Positions 10,709-19,342 are shown, counted from the first letter of the stretch. The stretch: DNA of 46,933 bases from Labilithrix sp. (GCA_028287035.1 JAQBQL010000003.1:1-46933), one strand, 5' to 3'. The notes: a model not told the origin generated them from the sequence alone. Program-made: numbers and translations.

Positions 10709-12091
10709 TCACTTCGCGAGCTTCGACTTGATCCGCCCGAGCGTCTCGGCGTCCGCCTTGAACGTCACGGCGATGCCGCCGTCCTCGTACTGCTCGCTCA
10801 CCACGCGACCGGAGTCGTGCATCTCGCTGAGCACCGCCTGCTTCGTGTACGGGATCACGAGGTCCTCGCTCACGTAGCTCGCCTCGAAGACCGCGATGAT
10901 CTGCTCGCGGATCCACGCCACGTCCTCGGGGCGATGGGCGGAGACGAACCACGCGTCCGGCGTGGCGCGGCGGAGGCGCTCGAGCTCCTCGGGCGCCAGG
11001 CGATCGACCTTGTTCATCACGAGCGTCGACGGGACGTCGCCAGCCCCGATCTCCTGGAGGACGTCGCGCGTGACCTCGAGCTGGGCGTTCCACGACGGGT
11101 CCGACGCGTCGACCACGTGCAGGAGGTGCGAGGCCTCGAGCGCCTCGTCGAGGGTCGACTTGAAGCTGGCGACCAGATCGTGCGGGAGCTTCTTGATGAA
11201 GCCGACCGTGTCGCTCACCAGGATGCGCGGCTTCGGCTCGGGCTGGAGCGCGCGGACCGTCGTGTCGAGCGTCGCGAACAGCTTGTTCTCGACGTAGACC
11301 TCGCTGCCGGTGAGCGCCCGCATGAGCGAGGACTTGCCCGCGTTGGTGTAGCCGACGAGCGCGATGCGCCGCGACTGGCGGCGATGCGCGCGGCGCACGT
11401 CCTGATCGCGCTGGACCGCGGCCAGCTCCTCGCGCAGCTCGGCGACGCGGTCGCGCACCTTCCGGCGATCGAGCTCGAGAGCCGCCTCGCCGGCGCCGCG
11501 TCCCTGCTGGCGTTCCTTGCCGCCCGGTGACTCGCGCATCCGCGGCGCGGTGTAGTTGAGGCGGGCAATCTCGACCTGGAGGCGCGCCTCGCGGCTCTTC
11601 GCGTGGCGGTGGAAGATCTCGATGATGACGCCGGTGCGGTCGAGCACCTGCGCGCCGGTCGCGCGTTCGAGGTTGCGGAGCTGGCTCGGCGAGATGTCGT
11701 GGTCGACCGCGACGAGCTCGACCTTCGCGCTCTTCTCCGGGTCGCCCTCGTCGGCGACGTCGTCGTCCTCGTCCTCGTCTTCGTCGTCGGTCGCGCCGCC
11801 CTCTTCCTCGCGACGGAGGCGGGCCTTGTTCTTCTTGCGCGGGACGGTGGCGCCGATCTCACCGGTGCCGCCCGTGAGGTCGCCGAGCTCCTTCAGCTTG
11901 CCCTCGCCGAGCACGCCGCCCGCCTCGAGGTGAGCGCGCGTCTGCGTGACCTTCGCGATGGTCTGGTAGCCGAGGGTCGCGACGAGGCGCTCGAGCTCCT
12001 CGACACTGGAGTTGAACTCGAGGTCGTCCGCGTCGGGGAGATGCACCGCCACGAGCACGGCGCGGGCGCGAGATTCGGGAGATTGAGCCAT
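10709..12091 (-). CDS. hflX: HflX-like ribosome-associated GTPase with an acidic insert
   Basis: 460 residues. The start ATG at 12091 has GGAGGAG with 6-nt spacing, while the longer frame is not supported. It has an N-terminal HflX domain (LEAGGVLGEGKLKEL; HDISPSQLRNLE), a coiled linker and a TRAFAC GTPase domain with G1 GYTNAGKSS (247-255), G3 DTVG and G4 NKVD. HflX binds 50S subunits and splits or rescues stalled ribosomes (family knowledge). Oddities: a highly acidic insert (~98-118, ATDDEDEDEDDDVADEGD) between the N-terminal subdomains, and a diverged Gly-rich segment GRGAGE where most relatives have RGPGE. The GTPase assignment is firm, the HflX orthology good. Confidence 0.88.
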   Translation of the reverse strand: MAQSPESRARAVLVAVHLPDADDLEFNSSVEELERLVATLGYQTIAKVTQTRAHLEAGGVLGEGKLKELGDLTGGTGEIGATVPRKKNKARLRREEEGGATDDEDEDEDDDVADEGDPEKSAKVELVAVDHDISPSQLRNLERATGAQVLDRTGVIIEIFHRHAKSREARLQVEIARLNYTAPRMRESPGGKERQQGRGAGEAALELDRRKVRDRVAELREELAAVQRDQDVRRAHRRQSRRIALVGYTNAGKSSLMRALTGSEVYVENKLFATLDTTVRALQPEPKPRILVSDTVGFIKKLPHDLVASFKSTLDEALEASHLLHVVDASDPSWNAQLEVTRDVLQEIGAGDVPSTLVMNKVDRLAPEELERLRRATPDAWFVSAHRPEDVAWIREQIIAVFEASYVSEDLVIPYTKQAVLSEMHDSGRVVSEQYEDGGIAVTFKADAETLGRIKSKLAK

Positions 12092-12142
12092 TCTTCGCTC
12101 CTCCGGGTACCACGGCGAATGCCAAGGTGCGAGCACTCGGAG

Positions 12143-12148
12143 TACACT
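12143..12148 (+). promoter_or_regulatory. -10-like element, leaderless start of the TlpA-like gene
   Basis: TACACT, 7 nt before GTG at 12156. It lies in the 64-bp divergent gap with hflX. Confidence 0.5.
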
Positions 12149-12155
12149 CCGGGCC

Positions 12156-12836
12156 GTGAGCACCACCCCGACCGCGAAGAGCCCGTTCACCCCCATCGCG
12201 CAGCTCGCGTTCGTGGTGGCCGCGGCGCTCGGCGTGTACGCGTTCGTGTCGGTCGCCAAGGAAGGCGAGGCGCGCCGCCGCTGCAGTGCGACCTGCCTCC
12301 TCAAGCCGAACTACGCGGGCTACGAGAAGACCGCGCCGTCCTTCACGCTGAAGGACATCAAGGGACAGACCGTCTCGCTCTCCAGCTACCGCGGCAAGGT
12401 CGTGGTGCTGAACTTCTGGACGAAGACGTGCGGCCCCTGCATGGAGGAGATGCCCGCGGTCGCGGAGCTGGCCCGCATCCTCCGGCCGATGAACGACGTC
12501 GCGGTCGTCACCGTCTCCACCGACGAGACCGTGGAGGACGCGGCGAACACCATGCGCGCCGTGCTCAAGGAGGAGCCTCCGTTCGCGGTGCTCGTCGATC
12601 CCGACGCCCAGAACGTCCAGGGCAAGTACGGGACGTCGCTCTACCCGGAGACGTGGATCATCGACAAGAACGGCGTCGTGCGCGCGCGCTTCGACGGCGC
12701 ACGCGAGTGGTCGGACGCAACGGTCGTGCAGTACGTCGAGCAGCTCCGCTCGGGCGGCTACTGCGAGGTCCAGGCGCGCGACGGCCGGTTCGTCGGCAAG
12801 GACTCGAGCCTCTGCGAGTCCATCAACGGCGGCTAG
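12156..12836 (+). CDS. TlpA/ResA-like membrane-anchored thioredoxin
   Basis: 226-residue periplasmic redox protein. A signal anchor (~14-33) precedes a thioredoxin fold with active site CGPC (92-95) in NFWTKTCGPCMEEMP, the cis-Pro segment YPETWIID (~165-172) and an AhpC-TSA-type start (APSFTLKDIKG). It probably reduces disulphides in exported proteins, for example apocytochrome c, as TlpA/ResA/CcmG do. Extra cysteines at 43 and 47 (RRCSATC) and two in the C-terminal tail could form a structural or second redox pair. No cytochrome maturation genes are nearby, so the client is not shown. It ends 1 nt before the convergent deacetylase gene. Confidence 0.88.
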   Translation: MSTTPTAKSPFTPIAQLAFVVAAALGVYAFVSVAKEGEARRRCSATCLLKPNYAGYEKTAPSFTLKDIKGQTVSLSSYRGKVVVLNFWTKTCGPCMEEMPAVAELARILRPMNDVAVVTVSTDETVEDAANTMRAVLKEEPPFAVLVDPDAQNVQGKYGTSLYPETWIIDKNGVVRARFDGAREWSDATVVQYVEQLRSGGYCEVQARDGRFVGKDSSLCESINGG

Positions 12837-12837
12837 C

Positions 12838-13863
12838 TCACCCGCGCGGCACGGTCAGCGACACCGGAGCGGGCGGCGAGCGCGGCGCGTCGGGATCTCG
12901 CTCCTCGAGCGCGCGCCGACGCGCGACCTCGAGCTCGTCGCGCCGCTCGTAGGGGAGCGGGGCGGCCTGCACTTCGCGCAGGTACGTCGGCAGGTCGACG
13001 ACGTCGTAGCCGATCTTCGCCGGCTCGGCGGGGTTCCAGCGATGCGCGTCGAGCCACCCGAGCAGCTCCTCGAGCACCACCAGCGAGGGCCGCCGGATGT
13101 CGTGGAGGAGGACGACGCCGCCGTCCTTGTACTCGATCTGCCGGACCAGCTCCTTGAACACCTCGTGGGTGTCCTCGCGGCGCATGTCCTGCTTCTCGAC
13201 GCTCCACAGCAGCAGATCGAGACCGCGCTCGCGGACCGCCGCGCGACCGAACTCGTCGAGCTCACCGAAGGGCGGGCGGAAGAGGATGGGGCGCTTGCCG
13301 GTGGCGCGCTCGATCGAGGCCTGCCCCTGGTCGATCTGCTCGAGCACCTGCGTGTGCGTGCGGCGCGCCAGGCGCTGGTGGTCGTGCGTGTGGTTACCGA
13401 CGAGATGGCCGGCGGCCAGCGTCTTCCTGACGACCTCGCGCGAGCGACGCGCGCGCCGCGAGTCGCCGTCGAGGTACTGGCCGATGACGAAGAACGTCGC
13501 CTGCACGTGGTGCCGCGCCAGCACGCGGAGCACCTGGGGCGTCGTGTCGGGGAAAGGACCATCGTCGAACGTGAGGGTGACGTAACGGCGGCCGCTGCCG
13601 GGCGCGTAGGCCGGACCCTCCGCGACCATCCACGCCTTGTCGATGCTCGCCTCCGCATTGAGCTGCGGCCAGGGGCGAAGCGACGGGAGCGACTCGGCGT
13701 TCTCGAGCTGCGGGAGCTTCGGCACGCCGTCGGTCCGCGGCCCTTGCTCGGCGGCGACGTGCGGGACGAGGGGCGCTTCACGGAGCCCCGGCGCGCCGAG
13801 CCCCGCCCACGTCCCCGCCGCCACGGCAGCGGCATAGAGGAGGGCGCGAGTCACGGCGGGCAT
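12838..13863 (-). CDS. Polysaccharide deacetylase (NodB-type, CE4)
   Basis: 341 residues from ATG at 13863, which begins a signal/anchor segment (~5-25); a longer open frame runs into the next gene and is not real. The NodB domain carries motif 1 TFDDGP (98-103), motif 2 GNHTHDH (metal His158 and His162), motif 3 RPPFG (196-200) and a C-terminal LLHDIR with the catalytic His. It would de-N-acetylate a GlcNAc-type polymer or peptidoglycan in the envelope. A proline- and charge-rich tail of ~90 residues follows. It lies 44 nt after the GH113-like gene on the same strand, so it probably acts on the same glycan. Confidence 0.88.
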   Translation of the reverse strand: MPAVTRALLYAAAVAAGTWAGLGAPGLREAPLVPHVAAEQGPRTDGVPKLPQLENAESLPSLRPWPQLNAEASIDKAWMVAEGPAYAPGSGRRYVTLTFDDGPFPDTTPQVLRVLARHHVQATFFVIGQYLDGDSRRARRSREVVRKTLAAGHLVGNHTHDHQRLARRTHTQVLEQIDQGQASIERATGKRPILFRPPFGELDEFGRAAVRERGLDLLLWSVEKQDMRREDTHEVFKELVRQIEYKDGGVVLLHDIRRPSLVVLEELLGWLDAHRWNPAEPAKIGYDVVDLPTYLREVQAAPLPYERRDELEVARRRALEERDPDAPRSPPAPVSLTVPRG

Positions 13864-13875
13864 GGTGGCCGCCGG

Positions 13876-13881
13876 ATCGTA
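13876..13881 (-). promoter_or_regulatory. Possible -10 element of the deacetylase gene
   Basis: TACGAT on the minus strand, 12 nt before the ATG at 13863. It would give a leader of about 5 nt. It may add to read-through from the upstream glycosidase gene. Confidence 0.3.
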
Positions 13882-13907
13882 CGAAGCCGGGAACGGCCCT
13901 GGCCAAC

Positions 13908-15092
13908 TTACGGGGAGAAGAGCCCCGGGACCCGCGCCGCGCGCGCCCAGCCGCGCCGTCGCTGCGCGTCGCCCGCCCAGCTCGCCGAAAAGGCGTCCCG
14001 CACCACGAGCTCCGCCTGCTTGCCGCGCGGGGAGAAGCCCCACTCGGCCTCCTGCGAGACGTCGTCCGGATCGGCGTACACGCGCCAGACGAAGAAGCCC
14101 ATGAACCGTGGCTCCTCGAGGAGCGGCGCGATGAGCGCGCGGTAGGCGTCGGCCTGGGCGACCTCGTCGACGACGACGTCCTTCATCGCGTCCGGCCACT
14201 CCCACGGCTTGATCGCCGGGTCCTTGCGCGTCGTGTACCCGATCTCGGTGAAGAGGACGGGCTTCTGCCAGGTCTCGGCGAGCGCCTTCACCTTCTCCTG
14301 CACGCGCTTGCCGCCTTCGAGCAGGGTCTCGAAGGGCGCGCCGTCGCGCTCGGCGAGCGGGTAGAACGCGTTGATGCCTATGACGTCGAGCTCGGGCAGG
14401 ATGAGCGTGCCGTCGACGTCGTCCCAGTTCGCGGAGTAGGTGATGGGGCCCTTGTAGATTGCACGTAGCTGCCGGAGGAGGGCCACGAACGAGGGAGCAT
14501 GCGTGGTGGTCACCCACGACCGGAGCTCGACGCCGGCCGAGAGCAGCTCGACGTGCGTCCGCTCGGCGACCTCGGCCCAGCCCTTCACGAACGACGCGTA
14601 GCTCCTCGTCCAGGCGTCCCAGGCCGCGTCGGTGGGCGGGTCGATCTTCGCGCGCCACTCGCCCGACTCGACCCAGAGGTGCGGCACCAGCATGACCGCG
14701 AGGCCCCGCTCGTGGGCCATGGCGATGGCGCGGGCGACGTCCGCCTCGTTGTCGGTGAAGGGCCGCTCGAAGGTGGGGTCGACGCCGCGCCCCGTGAGAT
14801 CACCGACCCGGCCGAACGGCGTGATGGCGACCCACGTCGCGCCGGCGCGGCGGCACTCGTCGAGCGTCCGCGCGTAGGCCGCGCTGCCGTACCCGACGCC
14901 CGGGTGGTAGGCGTTCTCGATGGGGCCGATGGTCATGCCCCGGACGGCGTCGTGCCCGCCGGCGCGCCATCCGTCGGCGACATGCGCGGGGAAGCGCACG
15001 TCCGGCGCGGGCCGGGTGACGTCGGCATGCGAGCCGCCCGCGACGAGCGACGCCGACGCGGCGAGCGCCGCGAGGACCCACGCGCGCTTCAT
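13908..15092 (-). CDS. GH113-like glycoside hydrolase (secreted)
   Basis: 394 residues: signal peptide (~1-23, ending near SHA) and a (beta/alpha)8 barrel of clan GH-A type. The start of the catalytic part, RGMTIGPIENAYHPGVGYGS, and the segments WVAITPFGRV and VMLVPHLWVESG resemble family 113 beta-mannanases. The two expected catalytic glutamates are Glu189 in SAGVELRS (acid/base) and Glu283 in LFTEIGYTTR (nucleophile). GH113 enzymes hydrolyse beta-1,4-mannan, but related barrel proteins are widespread, so substrate identity is open. The gene start overlaps the HAD gene stop by 4 nt (ATGA), indicating coupling. Confidence 0.8.
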   Translation of the reverse strand: MKRAWVLAALAASASLVAGGSHADVTRPAPDVRFPAHVADGWRAGGHDAVRGMTIGPIENAYHPGVGYGSAAYARTLDECRRAGATWVAITPFGRVGDLTGRGVDPTFERPFTDNEADVARAIAMAHERGLAVMLVPHLWVESGEWRAKIDPPTDAAWDAWTRSYASFVKGWAEVAERTHVELLSAGVELRSWVTTTHAPSFVALLRQLRAIYKGPITYSANWDDVDGTLILPELDVIGINAFYPLAERDGAPFETLLEGGKRVQEKVKALAETWQKPVLFTEIGYTTRKDPAIKPWEWPDAMKDVVVDEVAQADAYRALIAPLLEEPRFMGFFVWRVYADPDDVSQEAEWGFSPRGKQAELVVRDAFSASWAGDAQRRRGWARAARVPGLFSP

Positions 15093-15760
15093 GCGCCGTC
15101 CAGCGCCGCGTCGGTGAGCTCGGCGAGCGTCGCGACGACGACGTCGGCCCCGGCAGCGCGCAGCCGATCCGCGGGATACGAGTGCGCGACCGCCGCGCAG
15201 CGGAGGCCGGCGGCCCGGGCGGCGGCGATGCCGGCGAGCGAGTCCTCGATGACCACCGCGCCCTCCGCACGTGCGCCGGCGGCCGCGAGCGCGGCGAGGC
15301 CGAGGCGGTAACCTTCGGGGTCGGGCTTGCAGGCCTTCGTGTCCTCGGCGGCGACGATGAACGTGACGAGATCACGAACGCCCATCAGACCGAGGCAGTG
15401 CTCGATCTCCGGGCGGAGCGCGCCGGAGACGATCCCGACGACGCCTCGCGCGGCGCGGCGGCGGACCAGCTCGACGGCGCCATCGAACACGACGAGGGCG
15501 CCGGCGATCTTCGCCATGTAGACGGGCTTCTTGGCCTCGACGAGCAGCGCGACGTCGGCGTCGGTCGGCGCGCGCCCGGCGTCCTCGAGGATCGCGCGGA
15601 AGGCTCCGGCGTCGTCGAACCCGAGGTACTTCTCCTCGTACGTCGCGTCGTCGACCTCGATGGCGAGCGGGCGCAGGACGTCGCGGAAGGCGGCGAGATG
15701 CACCGACTCGTCGTCCACGAGCACGCCGTTGAAGTCGAAGATCGTCGCGGCTCCCGTCAC
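15089..15760 (-). CDS. HAD-family hydrolase, beta-phosphoglucomutase/phosphatase-like
   Basis: 223-residue cytoplasmic HAD protein with GTG start. Motif I is FDFNGVLVDDE with nucleophile Asp9; motif II is GIVSGA, motif III Lys in KACKPDPEGY, motif IV VIEDSLAGIAAA. The second motif I aspartate, the general acid/base, is replaced by Asn11. I recall a DFNGV(I/L)VDDE subgroup with the same change. The helical cap fits the subgroup of beta-phosphoglucomutase and sugar-phosphate phosphatases. Its position in a glycan gene cluster suggests a sugar phosphate substrate (inference). Confidence 0.85.
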   Translation of the reverse strand: MTGAATIFDFNGVLVDDESVHLAAFRDVLRPLAIEVDDATYEEKYLGFDDAGAFRAILEDAGRAPTDADVALLVEAKKPVYMAKIAGALVVFDGAVELVRRRAARGVVGIVSGALRPEIEHCLGLMGVRDLVTFIVAAEDTKACKPDPEGYRLGLAALAAAGARAEGAVVIEDSLAGIAAARAAGLRCAAVAHSYPADRLRAAGADVVVATLAELTDAALDGA

Positions 15761-15766
15761 GGCCGC

Positions 15767-15772
15767 ACCATA
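15767..15772 (-). promoter_or_regulatory. -10-like element, leaderless start of the HAD gene
   Basis: TATGGT on the minus strand, then 6 nt, then the GTG at 15760. No Shine-Dalgarno sequence. It supports this GTG as start and an internal promoter in the minus-strand run. Confidence 0.5.
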
Positions 15773-15793
15773 CCGGCCAACCCGCGCCCCGCG

Positions 15794-16984
15794 CTACAGA
15801 TCCAGGCCGAGGCCGATAGCCAGCTGGGCACGAAGCCACAGCCCGGTCGCGTCGACGGGCGCGGTTCGCGCGCCGGCGAAGGAGGGCTGGAGCTGGAGCG
15901 CGATCGGAAGCGCCGAGATCCGGAGCGCCGGTGTGAGCGCGAAGTCGACGCGCGCCGCCGCGAGGAATGCGGGCCGCGGCGCCGGCGCGGGACGGCAGGA
16001 CGCAACGAACACGTCACCGCCGAGATCATCCGTCGACAGCGCCGCCACGCCCGCTCCGAGCACCGCCTCGACGTGCAGCCGCGGGAGGAGATCCCAGCCG
16101 GCGCCGCCCGTCGCGAACGCCGCGAAGGAGGAGGCGCTGCGCGGGTTCTGCAACGTCGGGCAGCCCTCGGCGGAGGCCGGCGCGCCGACCGTGTTGTCCC
16201 ATGAGTCGCTCGTCGCCGACGCGAGGAGGCCGACCGTGATGCCCGGACCGCGCGGCCCGAGCTCCGCCACCCGGTAGCTCGCGGCGAGGATCCCGGTGGG
16301 GTGGACGCCGCCGCCAACGCTGCCGTAGCGAGGCACCATGAGGCCCACGTAGGCGCGGAGCGCGAACGGGCGACCGCCGTAGTCGACGGGCGCCGGTGGC
16401 GGCTGCGCCGGAGGAGCGACCGCGGCGCGCGGCAGCGGAACGTCGAGCAGCACGGCGCGCCCGTAGCGCGCGTCGAAGGTGCGCGTGACGGTCTGGTAGC
16501 CGGGGCTGCTGAGCGAGAAGGTGTGCGTCCCGGGGCTCACCACGAACGTCGTCGGGGTCGCGGCGCTGCCCTCGACCGCGTGGCCGTCGACGAGCAGGGC
16601 GGCCCCGCTCGGCGTCGACGCGAGCGTCACGTCACTCGGCCGGCGGCGAAGGGACTCGAGCTGCTGCGAGGCCTCCTCGCGATCCTCGGGCGGGAGGCTC
16701 TTCGTGGCGAGGTAGCGCTCCAGCATCTCCGCCGCGAAGGCCGGCTGATCGAGCTTCGCGTAGCACTTGGCGATGTTCCACATCTCGAACGGCGGCCCGC
16801 CGAGGCGGAGCGACTCCTCGAAGTAGCGGATCGCATCGTTGTAGCGCCCGTCGCCGTAGGCCTGCGCGCCCTGCTGGTCGAGCGTGCGGGCGCGCGCGAG
16901 ATCCGGCTGCGGTCCGTGCCCTTGCGCGTGGGCGGCGCCCGCGGTGAGCAGCACGACGAGCGAGGCGAGAGCGGTACGCCGCAC
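15794..16984 (-). CDS. TPR and PEGA domain envelope protein
   Basis: 396 residues with GTG start and signal peptide (~1-20, AHA cleavage). Residues ~32-95 are TPR-like (QGAQAYGDGRYNDAIRYFEESLRLG...). Residues ~118-170 form a PEGA domain (VTLASTPSGAALLVDG..., PGTHTFSLSSPGYQ). The C-terminal ~200 residues alternate in a way that suggests an outer-membrane-type beta barrel and end in aromatic/hydrophobic residues (inference). PEGA/TPR proteins of this build are common in myxobacteria, with unknown roles at the cell surface. Confidence 0.82.
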   Translation of the reverse strand: MRRTALASLVVLLTAGAAHAQGHGPQPDLARARTLDQQGAQAYGDGRYNDAIRYFEESLRLGGPPFEMWNIAKCYAKLDQPAFAAEMLERYLATKSLPPEDREEASQQLESLRRRPSDVTLASTPSGAALLVDGHAVEGSAATPTTFVVSPGTHTFSLSSPGYQTVTRTFDARYGRAVLLDVPLPRAAVAPPAQPPPAPVDYGGRPFALRAYVGLMVPRYGSVGGGVHPTGILAASYRVAELGPRGPGITVGLLASATSDSWDNTVGAPASAEGCPTLQNPRSASSFAAFATGGAGWDLLPRLHVEAVLGAGVAALSTDDLGGDVFVASCRPAPAPRPAFLAAARVDFALTPALRISALPIALQLQPSFAGARTAPVDATGLWLRAQLAIGLGLDL

Positions 16985-16992
16985 GGAGCGGG

Positions 16993-16998
16993 ACTATA
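16993..16998 (-). promoter_or_regulatory. -10-like element, near-leaderless start of the PEGA gene
   Basis: TATAGT on the minus strand, 8 nt before GTG at 16984. It overlaps the stop codon of prmC, so the PEGA gene can be transcribed separately from it. Confidence 0.5.
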
Positions 16999-17878
16999 CG
17001 CGAAGGATCCCGCTCACCACGCGCTCGATGCGGGCGATGTCCCGGTCCTTCCGCACGTCCACGAAGCCGCGCGCCTCGAGCAGCGCGGCGGTGGCGGGGG
17101 CCTCGCCGGCGCCGATCTCGAGGGCGAGCACGCCGCCGTCGACGAGGTGAGCGGGCGCGGCCTCCACGATGCGGCGCACGAGATCGAGGCCGTCGGCGCC
17201 GCCATCGAGGGCGAGCCGCGGCTCGTGCTCGCGGACGTCGGGCATCAGCTCGGCGATCTCGCCGCTCGGGATGTACGGCGGGTTGGCGGTGATCACGTCG
17301 AACCGCCGGCCCGCGAAGGGCGCGAAGAGGTCGCCCATGTAGAATGCAAGGTTGTACGCGCCGAGGCGAAGGGCGTTGTCGCGCGCGACGGCGAGCGCGC
17401 CTTCGCTGAGGTCGGAGGCGGAGACCTGCGCGGTCGGACGCTCGCGCGCCATCGCGATGGCGACGCAGCCCGACCCGGTGCAGAGATCGAGCTGCCGCAT
17501 GGACATCGAGACGTGCGACGAGCGGGCGAGCGCCACGTCGACGAGCGTCTCGGTGTCGGGCCGCGGCACGAGCACGCGCTTGTCGACGCGAAAGGTGAGG
17601 CCGTAGAACTCGCGCGTCCCGCGCAGGTAGGCGATGGGCTCGTAGGCGCGGCGCCGCCGTACGAGGTCACGCAGGCGCGTGAGCTCCTCGCCGCCGAGCG
17701 GCCGGTCGCCGTCCAGGATGACGCGCATGCGGTCGATGCCGAGCGCATGCGCCACGAGCAGCTCGGCATCGAGGCGCGGGTTCTCGATGCCGCGCGTGCG
17801 GAAGTCGTCGACCGCCCACTTCACGAGCGACCCGATGGTCCAGCTCCGCGGAGCCGTCGTCGTGCCGGATTCCGTCAT
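16994..17878 (-). CDS. prmC: Peptide chain release factor N5-glutamine methyltransferase
   Basis: 294 residues from ATG at 17878; the longer open frame runs into the upstream gene. PrmC methylates the Gln of the GGQ motif in RF1/RF2. The N-terminal helical domain (~12-95) is followed by the methyltransferase domain with LDLCTGSGCVAI (SAM motif I, 130-141), SASDLSEGAL and the diagnostic NPPY at 199-202 that contacts the glutamine. RVLVPRPDTE (~101-110) is also typical of PrmC. It is usually next to prfA, which is not here; it sits 11 nt after the phosphomannomutase gene. Confidence 0.93.
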   Translation of the reverse strand: MTESGTTTAPRSWTIGSLVKWAVDDFRTRGIENPRLDAELLVAHALGIDRMRVILDGDRPLGGEELTRLRDLVRRRRAYEPIAYLRGTREFYGLTFRVDKRVLVPRPDTETLVDVALARSSHVSMSMRQLDLCTGSGCVAIAMARERPTAQVSASDLSEGALAVARDNALRLGAYNLAFYMGDLFAPFAGRRFDVITANPPYIPSGEIAELMPDVREHEPRLALDGGADGLDLVRRIVEAAPAHLVDGGVLALEIGAGEAPATAALLEARGFVDVRKDRDIARIERVVSGILRV

Positions 17879-17889
17879 CCCTGGCGCTT

Positions 17890-19284
17890 CTAGCTCGTCG
17901 CCTTCGCGCGCTCCGCGGTCACGACGGCCTCGACCTCGGCCCTCATCGCGGTCAGCTCCTCCTGGGTGCCGGCCTCGAAGCGCATGACCAGGATCGGTCC
18001 GGTGTTCGAGGCGCGGACGAGGCCCCACTTCGGCGCGGTGCCGCTGCTCGGGAACGTGATGCGCGCGCCGTCGATGTCGAGGACCGGGTTGCCCTTGTCC
18101 TTGTAGTGCTGCGTGACCGCGGCGACGACCTGGAACTTGATGGCGTCCGGGCAGTCGACCCGGAGCTCCGGGGTCGTGAACGTCTTCGGGATGTCGGCGA
18201 GCATCTCGGAGAGAGGCCGCGGGTCGTTCGCGAGGATCTCGAGCAGGCGGAGGCCGCCGTAGATCGCGTCGTCGTAGCCGAAGTAGCGATCGGCGAAGAA
18301 GATGTGACCGCTCATCTCACCGGCGAGCAGCGCCCCGGTCTCCTTCATCTTCGTCTTGATGAGCGAGTGGCCGGTCTTCCACACGATGGGGTTTCCGCCG
18401 TGCTTCGCGATGTCGTCGTACATCGTCTGCGAGCACTTCACCTCGCCGATGACGGTCGCGCCCGGATGGTCCTTCAGGAGCCCGCGCGCGAAGAGCGTGA
18501 GGAGCTTGTCGCCCCAGATCACGTGGCCGTCGGCATCGACGGCGCCGATGCGGTCGGCGTCGCCGTCGTACGCGAGGCCGACGCGCGCGCCGGTCTCCTT
18601 CACGCGGGCGACGAGCTGCGCGAGGTTCTTCTCGACCGTCGGATCAGGATGGTGGTTCGGGAAGTGGCCGTCCATCTCGCAGAACAGGGTGTCGGGCTCG
18701 AGGCCGACCGCCTTCATCGTGCGGACGCCGAGCGGGCCGCCCGAGCCGTTGCCGGCGTCGATGACGAACGGGAGCTTCTTTCCCGTGAAATCGAAGCGCT
18801 CCTTCATGACGGCGACGTAGGCGTCCTGCACGTCGAAAGGCTCGATCTTGCCGGGCGCCATGCCGGTCACGAAGTCGCCGGCGTCGATCTTCTTGCGCAG
18901 GTCCTGGATGTCGGCGCCGTAGAAGCTCGCCTTCCCGCGCATCATCTTGAAGCCGTTCTCGTCACCGGGGTTGTGGCTGCCGGTGATCTGGATGCCGCCG
19001 TCGGTGTTCAGATGGTGGACGGCGAAGTACAGCATCGGGGTCGGGCCGATGCCGATGTCGACGACGTGGACGCCGGCCTTCATGAGCCCGCGGAGGAGCG
19101 CGGCGTGCAGGCGGTCGCTCGAGAGGCGGCAGTCGCGGCCGACCGCGAGGCGCGGGGCCTTGCCGGCGACCTGGAGCATGGTGCCGAGGCCCTGGCCGAG
19201 GCCCTCGGCGAGCTCATCGGAGAGATCACGATCGGCGACGCCGCGGATGTCGTACTCGCGGAAAATATGAGCCGGGACGGTCAT
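17890..19284 (-). CDS. manB: Phosphomannomutase/phosphoglucomutase
   Basis: 464 residues, the usual length of the AlgC/ManB family. It interconverts hexose 6- and 1-phosphates, supplying GDP-mannose and UDP-glucose for polysaccharide synthesis. Landmarks: IFREYDIRG at the N-terminus, the phosphoserine loop TGSHNP (Ser103), the metal loop DGDADR (240-245), the sugar-binding EMSGH and the C-terminal phosphate-binding RASNT. The start ATG at 19284 is taken because MTVPAHIFREYDIRG is the family start. It is first in the minus-strand run that contains the deacetylase and GH113-like genes, in line with glycan metabolism. The symbol is by family; algC would be equally apt. Confidence 0.92.
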   Translation of the reverse strand: MTVPAHIFREYDIRGVADRDLSDELAEGLGQGLGTMLQVAGKAPRLAVGRDCRLSSDRLHAALLRGLMKAGVHVVDIGIGPTPMLYFAVHHLNTDGGIQITGSHNPGDENGFKMMRGKASFYGADIQDLRKKIDAGDFVTGMAPGKIEPFDVQDAYVAVMKERFDFTGKKLPFVIDAGNGSGGPLGVRTMKAVGLEPDTLFCEMDGHFPNHHPDPTVEKNLAQLVARVKETGARVGLAYDGDADRIGAVDADGHVIWGDKLLTLFARGLLKDHPGATVIGEVKCSQTMYDDIAKHGGNPIVWKTGHSLIKTKMKETGALLAGEMSGHIFFADRYFGYDDAIYGGLRLLEILANDPRPLSEMLADIPKTFTTPELRVDCPDAIKFQVVAAVTQHYKDKGNPVLDIDGARITFPSSGTAPKWGLVRASNTGPILVMRFEAGTQEELTAMRAEVEAVVTAERAKATS

Positions 19285-19326
19285 GGTCGCAGCTTTGCCG
19301 GTTTTCCCCTGCGCGTAAAGGCGTGG

Positions 19327-19332
19327 TAGCGT
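19327..19332 (+). promoter_or_regulatory. Possible -10 element of the 19343 gene
   Basis: TAGCGT, 10 nt before the TTG at 19343. It lies in the 58-bp divergent gap with the phosphomannomutase gene. Confidence 0.3.
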
Positions 19333-19342
19333 CGCGACCGCT

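Noticed and set aside
13864..14658. N-terminal extension of the deacetylase
   Set aside because: The extra residues are a shadow of the GH113-like gene; a signal-anchor start is present at 13863.
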